Below are positions 24,936-33,772 of a stretch of DNA of 64,000 bases, piece after piece. The DNA comes from Melioribacteraceae bacterium. GTDB lineage: Bacteria > Bacteroidota > Ignavibacteria > Ignavibacteriales > Melioribacteraceae. Both the position numbers and the translations under genes were made by a program. Position 1 is the first letter of the stretch, and the number at the start of each line of letters is the position of its first letter. The notes under the pieces were generated by a model, which made no database searches, was not told where the DNA came from, and saw nothing but the letters and a program-made list of their open reading frames with translations. The stretch is taken from positions 1-64,000 of the forward strand of contig JAIPBD010000015.1 of assembly GCA_021739765.1 (NCBI GenBank), in the 5' to 3' direction.

Positions 24936-27900
24936 ATGCCGGAGCATGGCGAAGGTGAAAATCAAGCCCAAGTATTCAACATTAAACCAATACTTGAAGA
25001 TTTAAATAAGTCGTCAAAGCAAATTTTATCCGGTTTTAGCGATGAACTAAAAAAGTTTCATCTCGAAAAACTCAGTTCGATCCCAAGCATCCAACACAAG
25101 GTTTTTGAGCCAGTTCAAAAATTGAACGAAAAGAATTTTGATTCGAAAATCATTTCGCAAAGTGTTTTAAAGTACTGTCGTGATTTGCATATCTGGATCA
25201 AGTCTGTGCAATATGTTGATCAAAAGTTGTTCTCAATTGAAAAGATCAATTCCCTTTCCGAAGAAATCCGAATTACGATTGAATCGCAAAATGAAACGGA
25301 AACCGTTATTCAAAATGATGAATATTGGCGATTGGAAAAAAGCGATTCATTAAGAGTCAGATTTTGGAAAAATAACACAAAAGCAAAGTTATTCTTAAAA
25401 GAATCGTCCCTTTCCGTAAAAAATTACATTCGAAAAAAGAGAAACCGCGAAGAACAATTTTTAACGCCGAATACAAGAGTTTTTAACCTTCGCGAATTCT
25501 TAATCTTCTATTATGATTCAGCATTTCAAAATCTTCTTCTAAAAATTTGGATCGAATATCTGAACGACGCTGTTCAGAAAATTCAAAAACTTCATCTGGC
25601 TATAGAATCGATTATCGACAAACTGCAATTTTTAGATCAGTTTCAAGATGTTTATAAGGAAGAAAATGTTGAGTCGGTACTCTCGATTTGTGCTCAATTA
25701 AAAACTGAATATGACGAGCTTTTTTTAGATCTCGAAAATTTTTCTAGTTTGAAGGAAGTTGTCGCCGCCTCCTTCGAAAATTTCAAAAATGATATAAATC
25801 TTTCTATTAATAAAAAAATTAAGTTCGCAGGAACAAAAATTCTCCCAACTTCAAAGTTTGATTTATTCGCCAAAGAAAAATTAAATGAAAGGCTTAACGA
25901 ACAATTTATCACCGCATCTCAAGTTTGGGGACGTTACTTCAAAGGTGAAATTGATGATTGGAGCAAGGATCTCGAGATTTCGATTCTTCAGGCAAATTGC
26001 GTAAAAAATTACCTGGCGGCAATCGCGAAATTTGAATTTGCGACGAACGAAAAGATCATTCCTTCAGTAAATGAAATCGAAGCGATTATTGTTTCCCGAC
26101 TTAATCTGTTAGAACAAACAAAGCATACAACTCTTACAAAACTTAGATCAGATGTAATAAAGGCAAACAAAGACGTTCTAAATGTTTTAAGAGATGAAAA
26201 AATTCCACTGGCGCATGACACAATTATTAATGTCGATCCGCTTTTAATTCTAAATTCATATCTGATCTCGATCAAAAGGGATATTGATAAACTATCAGAA
26301 ATTTACCGGATATTTAAAGCGAAAAAAGTCAGCAAGGGAATTCCGCAACTCGAGTTCGTTGAAATTCCTTTAAAAGATGTAGTTACCGATGAGTTTTACC
26401 TTGATCTAAGAAAACTTTTCCTGGTGTTTCATGATAATGTGGATGCCAAAATTCAGAAAATTATTCGAACAATCTCTGAAATAGATCAGGTTGTTGAATT
26501 CAACTTCGCGGCGGCACTTGAATTATTGCAAAATAAATCGAATGAAGTTCCCCTGGAGGAGATAAAACAAACTGTTGTTGATGGACTTATTCGCGCAAAG
26601 GGACAGGTAAATACTTTATCAAAATCCCTCGCTGAAATTGAAATATTGGCATCGGAAAAACTGCTCGATTTCACTCTCGATTTTGCTGCACAATTACAAC
26701 GTTTGGGCGATAACGAAAATGTAATCGCTTTACAAGTAAGGTTGGCAAAAACAAAAGCTGAAGAAAGAGTTAAAGAGTATCGCAGAAATTTAATAGCGAA
26801 AGTAAAATCGGCTGTTCCTCTTTTTGTTAACTTCGTTAAAGATTCATATCGAACCGCTGAAGAGAAGTACCTCAAAGTAAAAAGCTTTACCGGAATCGGA
26901 AAAGTTGAATCAGACGAAGCCCAAAAACTTGCTATTTACATCTCGGAAACGAAAGATAAGCTAAACTCGATTCCATTTGTTTACCGCCGACTTTTCAGAT
27001 TTGAACCGCTTGAAGACATCAGATTTTTTATTGGACGACAAAATGAATCTGAATATATCAGAGAAAAATGGGATTTGTGGAAAAAGGGGAAATATGCCGT
27101 AACCGCGCTTATTGGAGACAATGGAACCGGAAGAACTTCGCTCTTGAATTATTGCAAATCTCAAATATTCAGCAGTGAACGAATTATCGAGATAACACTT
27201 GATACGACGGTATCAGATCGGGAGAAACTATTCAAGTCTCTAATTAAACTTCATCCCGATAAAGAAGCGACAACACTTTTAGAATTAGAGGAGTTGATTT
27301 TAAGCAGTGATAAAAAGGTGATCTGTATATTGGAGAATTTTCACAATCTTTTCCTTCGTAATGTAAATGGATTTGAAGCGCTTGAAGAATTCTTGTTGTT
27401 TATAGGCAAAACTCACTTAAAAATTTACTGGTTGGTAACATCCGGTATTTATGGTTGGAACTATCTCGATAGGGTATTAGAAGTTTCGCGATCATTTCAG
27501 TATGTGCTGCATCTCAAAAATTTTGATTCAGAAAACATTAGAAAAATTATTTTAAAACGGCATAAGATGAGCGGTTATACGCTTAAATATAATGAGCCAA
27601 AAAACATTACCGAAAACAGAAAATATAAAAAACTTTCCAACGAAGAAGAAAAGCAGAATTATATAGAAAACTACTTTTTCGAGGAACTCACAGAGAATAG
27701 CTCCGGCAATCTGACTATCGCGATTCTATATTGGTTAAAATCGATAGCGGAAATTAAAAATGAACAGATTACAATTTCCACCGCACCGGTTCCGGATTCT
27801 TCGCTTTTTCAGCACTTCACAAATGAAGAATTATTCACTTTTGCCGCATTTTTACAACATCAAACTTTATCTCCCGAAGAGTTATCGTTCATTTTTAATA

Positions 27901-28043
27901 CTTCAATTGAGAAGAGCCGCTTAATATTAAACAGGCTGACGAATCGTGGTTTATTAATTGAAATGAAACGCGGATACCAAATCCACTACGTTATTTATCT
28001 TCAATTGATAAAATCGTTAAAGTTAAAAAACATTTTAAATTAG
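24936..28043 (+). CDS. Large helical protein with atypical P-loop domain and C-terminal winged helix
   Basis: A 1035-residue protein that I do not recognise. Residues 1-680 are almost wholly helical and charged, with probable coiled coils and no membrane segment. A P-loop-type domain follows: GDNGTGRTS at 727-735, where the Walker A Lys is replaced by Arg, and the Walker B-like strand VICILEN at 795-801, in which the usual D-E is E-N. WLVTSGIYGWNYL (sensor-like) and LHLKNFDSENIRKII resemble the STAND/ORC-like AAA clan. The last ~90 residues (FTNEELFTFAAFLQH...LSPEELSFIF...RLTNRGLLIEMKRGYQIHY) form a winged-helix pattern. It may bind but hydrolyse nucleotide poorly. It precedes an MscS channel gene by 9 bp, so the two are likely co-expressed. 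Confidence 0.75.
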   Translation: MPEHGEGENQAQVFNIKPILEDLNKSSKQILSGFSDELKKFHLEKLSSIPSIQHKVFEPVQKLNEKNFDSKIISQSVLKYCRDLHIWIKSVQYVDQKLFSIEKINSLSEEIRITIESQNETETVIQNDEYWRLEKSDSLRVRFWKNNTKAKLFLKESSLSVKNYIRKKRNREEQFLTPNTRVFNLREFLIFYYDSAFQNLLLKIWIEYLNDAVQKIQKLHLAIESIIDKLQFLDQFQDVYKEENVESVLSICAQLKTEYDELFLDLENFSSLKEVVAASFENFKNDINLSINKKIKFAGTKILPTSKFDLFAKEKLNERLNEQFITASQVWGRYFKGEIDDWSKDLEISILQANCVKNYLAAIAKFEFATNEKIIPSVNEIEAIIVSRLNLLEQTKHTTLTKLRSDVIKANKDVLNVLRDEKIPLAHDTIINVDPLLILNSYLISIKRDIDKLSEIYRIFKAKKVSKGIPQLEFVEIPLKDVVTDEFYLDLRKLFLVFHDNVDAKIQKIIRTISEIDQVVEFNFAAALELLQNKSNEVPLEEIKQTVVDGLIRAKGQVNTLSKSLAEIEILASEKLLDFTLDFAAQLQRLGDNENVIALQVRLAKTKAEERVKEYRRNLIAKVKSAVPLFVNFVKDSYRTAEEKYLKVKSFTGIGKVESDEAQKLAIYISETKDKLNSIPFVYRRLFRFEPLEDIRFFIGRQNESEYIREKWDLWKKGKYAVTALIGDNGTGRTSLLNYCKSQIFSSERIIEITLDTTVSDREKLFKSLIKLHPDKEATTLLELEELILSSDKKVICILENFHNLFLRNVNGFEALEEFLLFIGKTHLKIYWLVTSGIYGWNYLDRVLEVSRSFQYVLHLKNFDSENIRKIILKRHKMSGYTLKYNEPKNITENRKYKKLSNEEEKQNYIENYFFEELTENSSGNLTIAILYWLKSIAEIKNEQITISTAPVPDSSLFQHFTNEELFTFAAFLQHQTLSPEELSFIFNTSIEKSRLILNRLTNRGLLIEMKRGYQIHYVIYLQLIKSLKLKNILN

Positions 28044-28052
28044 AGTATTTCA

Positions 28053-29033
28053 ATGAAAAAAGGATTTCTGATAACTACACTTTTGCTCTTCATTTTTAGT
28101 GTGAATTCCGCGCAAATGATTCCCGAAATAACACAGAAAGATTCAACCCGAATAGAATCTGCCAAAACCGATTCAACGAGCGGTTCAATTTTATCCACAG
28201 AAACAATCGGCAAAGAATTAGCGCAAGAACAGCCCGAATGGAGCGTCGGGTTCGCCAAAATATTCTGGTCTTTGGTCGTTTTTATAATTGGAATGATTGT
28301 AATAAAGTACTCCTCCCTTTTAATTGAAAGCATAAGCGAAAAGTGGATTCGTTTTCGTTTAACGATAAAAGGATTTATCCCGATTTTCAGAATCCTTAGC
28401 TGGACTTTAGTCGGATACATTATAATCGGCGATATTCTCGCTCCACCGATCGCAACAGTGGTTGCTATTACCGCATCCGCCGGAATCGCGGTAGGGTTTG
28501 CCTCTCAGGATATTCTTAAAAACATCTTTGGCGGAATTATGATTTTATTCGATAGACCATTTCAAGTCGGCGATAAAATCGAAATTGGAAATTATTACGG
28601 AGAAGTTGTAAGCATCGGACTTAGAACTGTTCGAATTGTAACCCCGGATGATTCACTTGTCGCTATTCCCAATAGTGAAATCGTCAATCAATCCGTCTCT
28701 AATTCAAACGCCGGTGAATCCAATTGTCAGGTCGTTTCCGAATTTTACCTTCCCGCTCATATAAATATAAACGAGGCAAAAAAACTCGCTTATCGAGCGG
28801 CGGCGGTTTCACGTTATGTTTATCTCGAAAAACCTATTGTGGTAATTATCAAAAACGAAATTCACCAGGGAAGGTCACTTCTAAAAATGAGATTAAAAGC
28901 ATACGTTTCGGATATCCGTTTCGAATTCGCGTTCGCGAGTGAAATGACGGAAACAGTTATCAAGGAATTTTTGCATCACAACATCGTAACAGCCCGCGAA
29001 CTTTCACTATTGGATAAAGAACAAGTTTTGTAG
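28053..29033 (+). CDS. MscS-type mechanosensitive ion channel
   Basis: A 326-residue protein. It has an N-terminal signal-like segment (LITTLLLFIFSVNSAQM), then membrane helices at about 70-92, 105-130 and 135-160. The pore helix contains ASAGIAVGFASQDILKNIFGGIMILFDRPFQVGDKIEIG, the MscS TM3/beta-domain hallmark, and SLRTVRI-like VSIGLRTVRIV follows. IPNSEIVNQSVSN is the family's next motif. MscS channels open under membrane tension and release osmolytes. The gene begins 9 bp after the large P-loop gene, which is an unusual partner. Confidence 0.93.
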   Translation: MKKGFLITTLLLFIFSVNSAQMIPEITQKDSTRIESAKTDSTSGSILSTETIGKELAQEQPEWSVGFAKIFWSLVVFIIGMIVIKYSSLLIESISEKWIRFRLTIKGFIPIFRILSWTLVGYIIIGDILAPPIATVVAITASAGIAVGFASQDILKNIFGGIMILFDRPFQVGDKIEIGNYYGEVVSIGLRTVRIVTPDDSLVAIPNSEIVNQSVSNSNAGESNCQVVSEFYLPAHININEAKKLAYRAAAVSRYVYLEKPIVVIIKNEIHQGRSLLKMRLKAYVSDIRFEFAFASEMTETVIKEFLHHNIVTARELSLLDKEQVL

Positions 29034-29217
29034 TTGTAATCACCGGAAAGTTTAAAATTATTATCAAGGTGATAATCCGAACTTATCAGGTTAATAATTT
29101 CATTGACCAAAAACCTCAATCTTCATCCGGAATCAAACAAAATTACTTGGTGCAATTATTGAGTATTTTGCACGGTAAATTTTCTCAAGTTCTTACAAAT
29201 TATAATTAGGTGGATTA

Positions 29218-30678
29218 ATGAAAAAGAGTATCAAATATTTATTGATGGTTTTGGTAATTGCCGGTTGTGCACAACAAGAAAAACAACAACCCGCAAAAGA
29301 AGTTTTTTCAGTTGAAGGAAAAGAAGTTGTGGTTTATACAACTGCTAAGGATACTGAACTTCGATTATCGGAAACAGGAAAAAGCTCCTTTGAACCGGCG
29401 GATCAACCGCTCGAATCAGAAGTCTCCGTATTTGTAAATCCCAATAAAACCTTCCAAACCTTTTGGGGAATCGGCGGGGCAATTACCGACGCTTCGGCAG
29501 AAGTTTTCGCGAAGCTATCCAAAGAAAACCAAGACGAATTTTTGAAAGCATATTATGATAAAAATGAAGGGATCGGTTATACTTTGGCAAGAACTCCGAT
29601 TCACAGTTGTGATTTCAGCAGCGCAAGTTTCACTTACATCGAAGAAGGTGATGACGAACTAAAAACCTTCAACATCGATCACGACAAACAATATCGAATT
29701 CCATTGATCAAAAAAGCAATCGAGGCTGCCGGTGGCGAACTTCCGCTTTATGCGAGTCCTTGGAGCCCTCCCGCTTTTATGAAAACTAACAACAACATGC
29801 TTCGCGGCGGAAAATTACTTCCGGAGTATGCGGAAACATGGGCGCTTTATTACACAAAATTTATTAAAGCATATGAAAAAGAAGGAATGCCGATTTGGGG
29901 AATTACAATTCAAAATGAACCGATGGCAACCCAACGCTGGGAGTCTTGCATTTATACTGCGGTTGAAGAACGCGATTTCTTGAAAAATCATCTCGGACCC
30001 GTGATGGAAAGAGAAGGGCTCGGCGATAAAAATATTGTGGTTTGGGATCATAACAGAGATTTAATAACAAATCGCGCGAATACAATATTTGATGACCCCG
30101 AAGCTTCAAAATATGCTTGGGGAATTGGATTTCATTGGTATGAAGTTTGGGCCGGCGGAGAATATATGTATGAAAATCTCGCGCGAATCAAAGAATCATA
30201 CCCTGATAAAAAATTACTTTTTACCGAAGGTTGTGTTGAAAGCTTCGATCCGGCGAAATATCAACACTGGCCGAATGGCGAACGCTACGGTCAATCGATG
30301 ATTAATGATTTTAACCAAGGAACTGTCGGTTGGACTGATTGGAATATTTTGTTGGATGAAACGGGCGGACCGAATCATGTTCAAAATTTGTGTTTTGCTC
30401 CGATTCACGCGGATACGAGAACTGGTGAATTAATTTACACTCCATCCTATTATTACATCGGCCATTTTTCGAAATTTATTCGTCCTGATGCAAAAAGAGT
30501 AAGCACGGTAAGCAGCAGAAGTCATTTGTTAACAACATCTTTTATAAACACAGATGGAAAAATGGTTACGGTTGTGATGAATCAGAGTGAATTAGAAATC
30601 GAATACAAACTATACATTGGCCAAAATGCGGTAAAAGAAACAATTTTACCCCACGCGATTCAAACCATAGTCTATTAA
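29218..30678 (+). CDS. Lipoprotein glycoside hydrolase family 30 (glucosylceramidase-like)
   Basis: A 486-residue protein with lipoprotein signal (KYLLMVLVIAGC). The GH30 barrel starts QTFWGIGGAITDASAEVF and continues ARTPIHSCDFS, YASPWSPPAFMKTN, the acid/base E234 in IQNEPMATQRW and the nucleophile E337 in LFTEGCVES. A short beta-sandwich closes the protein (SSRSHLLTTSFINTDGKMVTVVMN). Bacterial members of this subgroup cleave beta-1,6-glucan, beta-glucosides or beta-xylosides; the substrate here is not determined. It is a surface or periplasmic enzyme, probably part of the same polysaccharide theme as the two GH5 genes. Confidence 0.9.
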   Translation: MKKSIKYLLMVLVIAGCAQQEKQQPAKEVFSVEGKEVVVYTTAKDTELRLSETGKSSFEPADQPLESEVSVFVNPNKTFQTFWGIGGAITDASAEVFAKLSKENQDEFLKAYYDKNEGIGYTLARTPIHSCDFSSASFTYIEEGDDELKTFNIDHDKQYRIPLIKKAIEAAGGELPLYASPWSPPAFMKTNNNMLRGGKLLPEYAETWALYYTKFIKAYEKEGMPIWGITIQNEPMATQRWESCIYTAVEERDFLKNHLGPVMEREGLGDKNIVVWDHNRDLITNRANTIFDDPEASKYAWGIGFHWYEVWAGGEYMYENLARIKESYPDKKLLFTEGCVESFDPAKYQHWPNGERYGQSMINDFNQGTVGWTDWNILLDETGGPNHVQNLCFAPIHADTRTGELIYTPSYYYIGHFSKFIRPDAKRVSTVSSRSHLLTTSFINTDGKMVTVVMNQSELEIEYKLYIGQNAVKETILPHAIQTIVY

Positions 30679-30716
30679 GTGACAAAATGTAATTACATTT
30701 TTGGGCGGATTTCCGG

Positions 30717-31877
30717 ATGACTCCGCCCGAATATTTGACCTCAAAAAGGATTCCATTAGTTGACGCGCTTCGCGGACTGGCGCTAATGGGATTGTTTATG
30801 GTTCACATGGTCGAGTATTTTGAACTCTACTGGTACAATCCCGAAGCAAGTATTTATAACGATATAACCTTTTTTCTGTTTGGCGGAAAGGCTTACGCTG
30901 TTTTCGCATTTCTGTTCGGCTTGAGTTTTTTCCTCATTATGGATGGCCAAAAGAAACGCGGAGTTGATTTCCGTTTAAGGTTCGCGTGGAGACTGACGCT
31001 TTTGTTGATCGCCGGCGTTCTTCATGGGGTAATTTACGGCGGCGATATTTTGCAGATTTTGGCAATAACCGGATTTTTTCTGATCCCGATCTACAATACG
31101 AAAAACACTGTTCTCATTTTTTTATCAGTTTTCTTCTTACTTCAGATTCCTGCGATAATTTATTCCGGCTTTTTAGTAACTCCTGATGTATTAAAACAAC
31201 CTGCTCATTACGCTTTATTTGGTCCGGTTTTTCAAACCTATGCAAACGGAAGTTTTTCGGAATTAATTTCCATTACGATCTGGGATGCTCAAATAGCAAA
31301 GTGGATGTTTATGCTTGAAAGCGGTCGTCTTTCAACGATTATGGGGATGTCAATATTGGGATTTTTGATCGGCAAAATCGAATTTTTCCGGAAAGCTGAT
31401 TTTTATAAGAAAGAAATCCGAATCGCATTCCTCCTCCTTTTGAGCTTTAGCGTTCTCCTTGAATTGACTCGATCCGATATCGGTTCGTTAATCCACTCAA
31501 ATAACAATTGGATAAATGGAGCAATACAAAATAGCATCTCGGATTTGGTTTTTACCTTAACGGGAATGTTAGGATTTGTGCTATTGTATCAAACAAAACA
31601 CGGTGAAAACATTCTTCAATTTTTAGCACCTGCCGGAAGAATGAGTTTAACGATTTACGTTTTTCAATCTTTGGTTTTTGTCCCGGTTTTCTATGGATTT
31701 GGAATGGGCGCTTATGCCTTTATTGGTCAGACAACAAGTTTTTATCTCGGGTTACTCTTTTGGGTGATTCAGCTTAAATTGGCAAAAATTTGGATGACCA
31801 AATATTATTTTGGACCGTTGGAGTGGATTTGGAGAGCGGCAACTTATGGTAGTTTTTCCATCAAATTTAAGCGATAA
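30717..31877 (+). CDS. DUF418 family polytopic membrane protein
   Basis: A 386-residue protein with about eight to ten hydrophobic segments. The start RIPLVDALRGLALMGLFMVHMVEYFELY and the later AGRMSLTIYVFQSLVF are hallmarks of DUF418/YeiB-like proteins, distant relatives of acyltransferase-3. The N-terminal D-x-L-R-G motif is conserved. Function is unknown; acyl transfer across the membrane is possible. It follows the GH30 gene after 38 bp and may be co-transcribed. Confidence 0.85.
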   Translation: MTPPEYLTSKRIPLVDALRGLALMGLFMVHMVEYFELYWYNPEASIYNDITFFLFGGKAYAVFAFLFGLSFFLIMDGQKKRGVDFRLRFAWRLTLLLIAGVLHGVIYGGDILQILAITGFFLIPIYNTKNTVLIFLSVFFLLQIPAIIYSGFLVTPDVLKQPAHYALFGPVFQTYANGSFSELISITIWDAQIAKWMFMLESGRLSTIMGMSILGFLIGKIEFFRKADFYKKEIRIAFLLLLSFSVLLELTRSDIGSLIHSNNNWINGAIQNSISDLVFTLTGMLGFVLLYQTKHGENILQFLAPAGRMSLTIYVFQSLVFVPVFYGFGMGAYAFIGQTTSFYLGLLFWVIQLKLAKIWMTKYYFGPLEWIWRAATYGSFSIKFKR

Positions 31878-32002
31878 AGTCCTGGTCTCTTCTCTACAAC
31901 ACTTTCAAAAATCTCATATTGTGAACTTGGTATCTTAGCAAGATACTCGTTAAATTCATTTTTAAGATTTTCCAGATCAATATAATATACACAGTATGCT
32001 AA
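31844..32002 (-). other. Open minus-strand frame, possible gene remnant
   Basis: A 52-codon open frame without a start codon runs on the minus strand between the DUF418 gene and the propeller gene, overlapping the DUF418 3' end. It reads YIDLENLKNEFNEYLAKIP and then SSQYEIFESVVEKRPGLYR, a protein-like amphipathic composition. It could be the tail of a decayed gene or chance. I cannot name the family. Confidence 0.2.
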
Positions 32003-32902
32003 ATGTTAAGTAAAGCTTTCATTTTATTGTTTATAATTTTTCAAAACTACGCGATTGCTCACCCTGCATGGGGAATTGTAGTTGATAGTAAAGGAAATAT
32101 TTTTTTCTCCGATTTGATGCATAATGGAAACGGTACAATCTGGAAGCTCGATCGAAACGGAAAACTCACCTCAATACTTGAAAACTTTCATTCGCACAAT
32201 TTGATTATCGATTCAGACGATACGCTTTGGGCAGCTGAAAATAAAAACATATACAAATATGGAATCGAAGAATGGGAGCAGCGGCTGGTTAGGATTTCAC
32301 CCGACGGAAAAATTGATACTCTCCTCGAAACAAAAAATCTAAATCAATTCAACGCATCAACGTTTTCGATGGACGAATCGAAAAACATTTATTTCTTCAA
32401 TGATAATACGTTTTACAAAAGGACAATTGATGGAGAGCCCGAAATAATTTCAACTAAAAGTTTTGGACAGGTAATCGGTTCATATTTTGATTCCGAGAAT
32501 AATCTGTGGTGGACGGATTCTAAAAATAAGAATGGTGTTCTTTACAAAACGATTGTCGGCAATAAAGTTTATGAATACGCGAGAAATTTGATTGCTCTAA
32601 ATCCGGAAAATCCTCCTTACCGAGAAGTAAGATTTCATCTTTTGTATGGAATTACGACTGACGAGAATGGATTTGTCTATGTGGCCGAATCTGCCGATCG
32701 AAGAATCTTAAAGATAGGAAACAACAAAAAATATTCGGTTATTTACACTTCGGAATCACCGTGGTTTCCAGTCGGAATTTATTGGAGCAAAGGTGACTTG
32801 ATAATTAAAGAAAGCGGTTTCAACGGAACACACACCGGACCGAGAATAATCAAAATTGACAAATCAAATAATAGAAAGATACTTTACGAGTTTAAAAATT
32901 AA
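32003..32902 (+). CDS. Secreted beta-propeller (NHL/SMP-30-like) protein
   Basis: A 299-residue protein with a signal peptide (KAFILLFIIFQNYAIA) and about five repeats of the type GxxVDSKGNIFFSDL / IWKLDRNGKL / ISPDGKIDTLL. This is the pattern of NHL/SMP-30 propellers that bind ligands or hydrolyse lactones. The Asp-Gly-Asn turns are clear (DSKGN, DENG). No specific substrate can be read from the sequence. Its stop overlaps the start of the patatin gene (TAATG), so translation is coupled. Confidence 0.7.
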   Translation: MLSKAFILLFIIFQNYAIAHPAWGIVVDSKGNIFFSDLMHNGNGTIWKLDRNGKLTSILENFHSHNLIIDSDDTLWAAENKNIYKYGIEEWEQRLVRISPDGKIDTLLETKNLNQFNASTFSMDESKNIYFFNDNTFYKRTIDGEPEIISTKSFGQVIGSYFDSENNLWWTDSKNKNGVLYKTIVGNKVYEYARNLIALNPENPPYREVRFHLLYGITTDENGFVYVAESADRRILKIGNNKKYSVIYTSESPWFPVGIYWSKGDLIIKESGFNGTHTGPRIIKIDKSNNRKILYEFKN

Positions 32903-33696
32903 TGACAGCTAAAACGATTCTGAGGAAAAATATTGGTCTCGCCCTTGGCGGCGGTTCGGTTTTAGGAAGCGCGCACATCGGCGTGCTTAAAGCATTTGAC
33001 GAATTTAATCTAAAACCAAAGGGAATTTCCGGAACAAGTATTGGCGCGCTGGTCGCTACAATGTACGCCTTCGGTAAGACCTGGAAGGAAATGGAAAAGG
33101 TTGCTCTTGAGCTGAATTGGCTCGATGTTTCAAGTATGTCTTTATCGAAATACGGATTACTTTCAAATGAAAAACTAGGTAAACTTATCAATAAACAACT
33201 CGGCGATGTTAATATTGAAGACGCAAACATTCCGCTTGCTATTGTCGCCGCAGATGTTGCAAGAGGTGAAAAGGTTGTTTTCCGGAGCGGAAGTGTCGCA
33301 AAGGCGGTAATGGCGAGTTCGTGCATCCCGGGTGTTTATATTCCGATCGAAATAAATAATATGCTTCTTGTCGATGGCGGAATAGTTGAAAATGTTCCCG
33401 TATCATCACTATCGGATATGAATATGGATGTTACAATCGGTGTGGATTTAACCTCGGAACACCAAAAGAAAAAGCCGGAAAACATTATTGACGTTTTGGT
33501 AAACTCTTTTCACATTACATTAAAAAATGCCCGAAAGCAGCAATCACAAAAAGCGGATATTCGAATTGCTCCGAACCTTTCAAAATTTAACATTCGGGAT
33601 ACTGATCAAATCCAAGAACTGATAAAAGCCGGTTATTCTGAGGCAAAAAATGTGTTGGAAAAACAATTCTTATCGGAAGAAATAACAGTTAATTAA
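32902..33696 (+). CDS. Patatin-like phospholipase
   Basis: A 264-residue protein with all patatin motifs: the oxyanion loop GLALGGGSVLGSAHIGVL, the nucleophile S46 in GTSIG and the catalytic Asp158 in DGGIVENVPV. It has no signal peptide, so it is a cytoplasmic or inner-membrane-associated lipase or acyl hydrolase, related to the bacterial YlbK/RssA-type proteins. Its ATG overlaps the stop of the propeller gene. The pair may be functionally linked. Confidence 0.9.
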   Translation: MTAKTILRKNIGLALGGGSVLGSAHIGVLKAFDEFNLKPKGISGTSIGALVATMYAFGKTWKEMEKVALELNWLDVSSMSLSKYGLLSNEKLGKLINKQLGDVNIEDANIPLAIVAADVARGEKVVFRSGSVAKAVMASSCIPGVYIPIEINNMLLVDGGIVENVPVSSLSDMNMDVTIGVDLTSEHQKKKPENIIDVLVNSFHITLKNARKQQSQKADIRIAPNLSKFNIRDTDQIQELIKAGYSEAKNVLEKQFLSEEITVN

Positions 33697-33772
33697 GTTA
33701 GAAAGTGCTCTTGCTTTCATTATAAAATGATCGCGAAACATCTCAAATCAAAATAACGGACATAGAGGTATC

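Noticed and set aside
29060-29076. ATTATCA-AGG-TGATAAT hairpin after the MscS gene as terminator
   Set aside because: The 3-base loop is plausible but no T-run follows, so termination is not supported.
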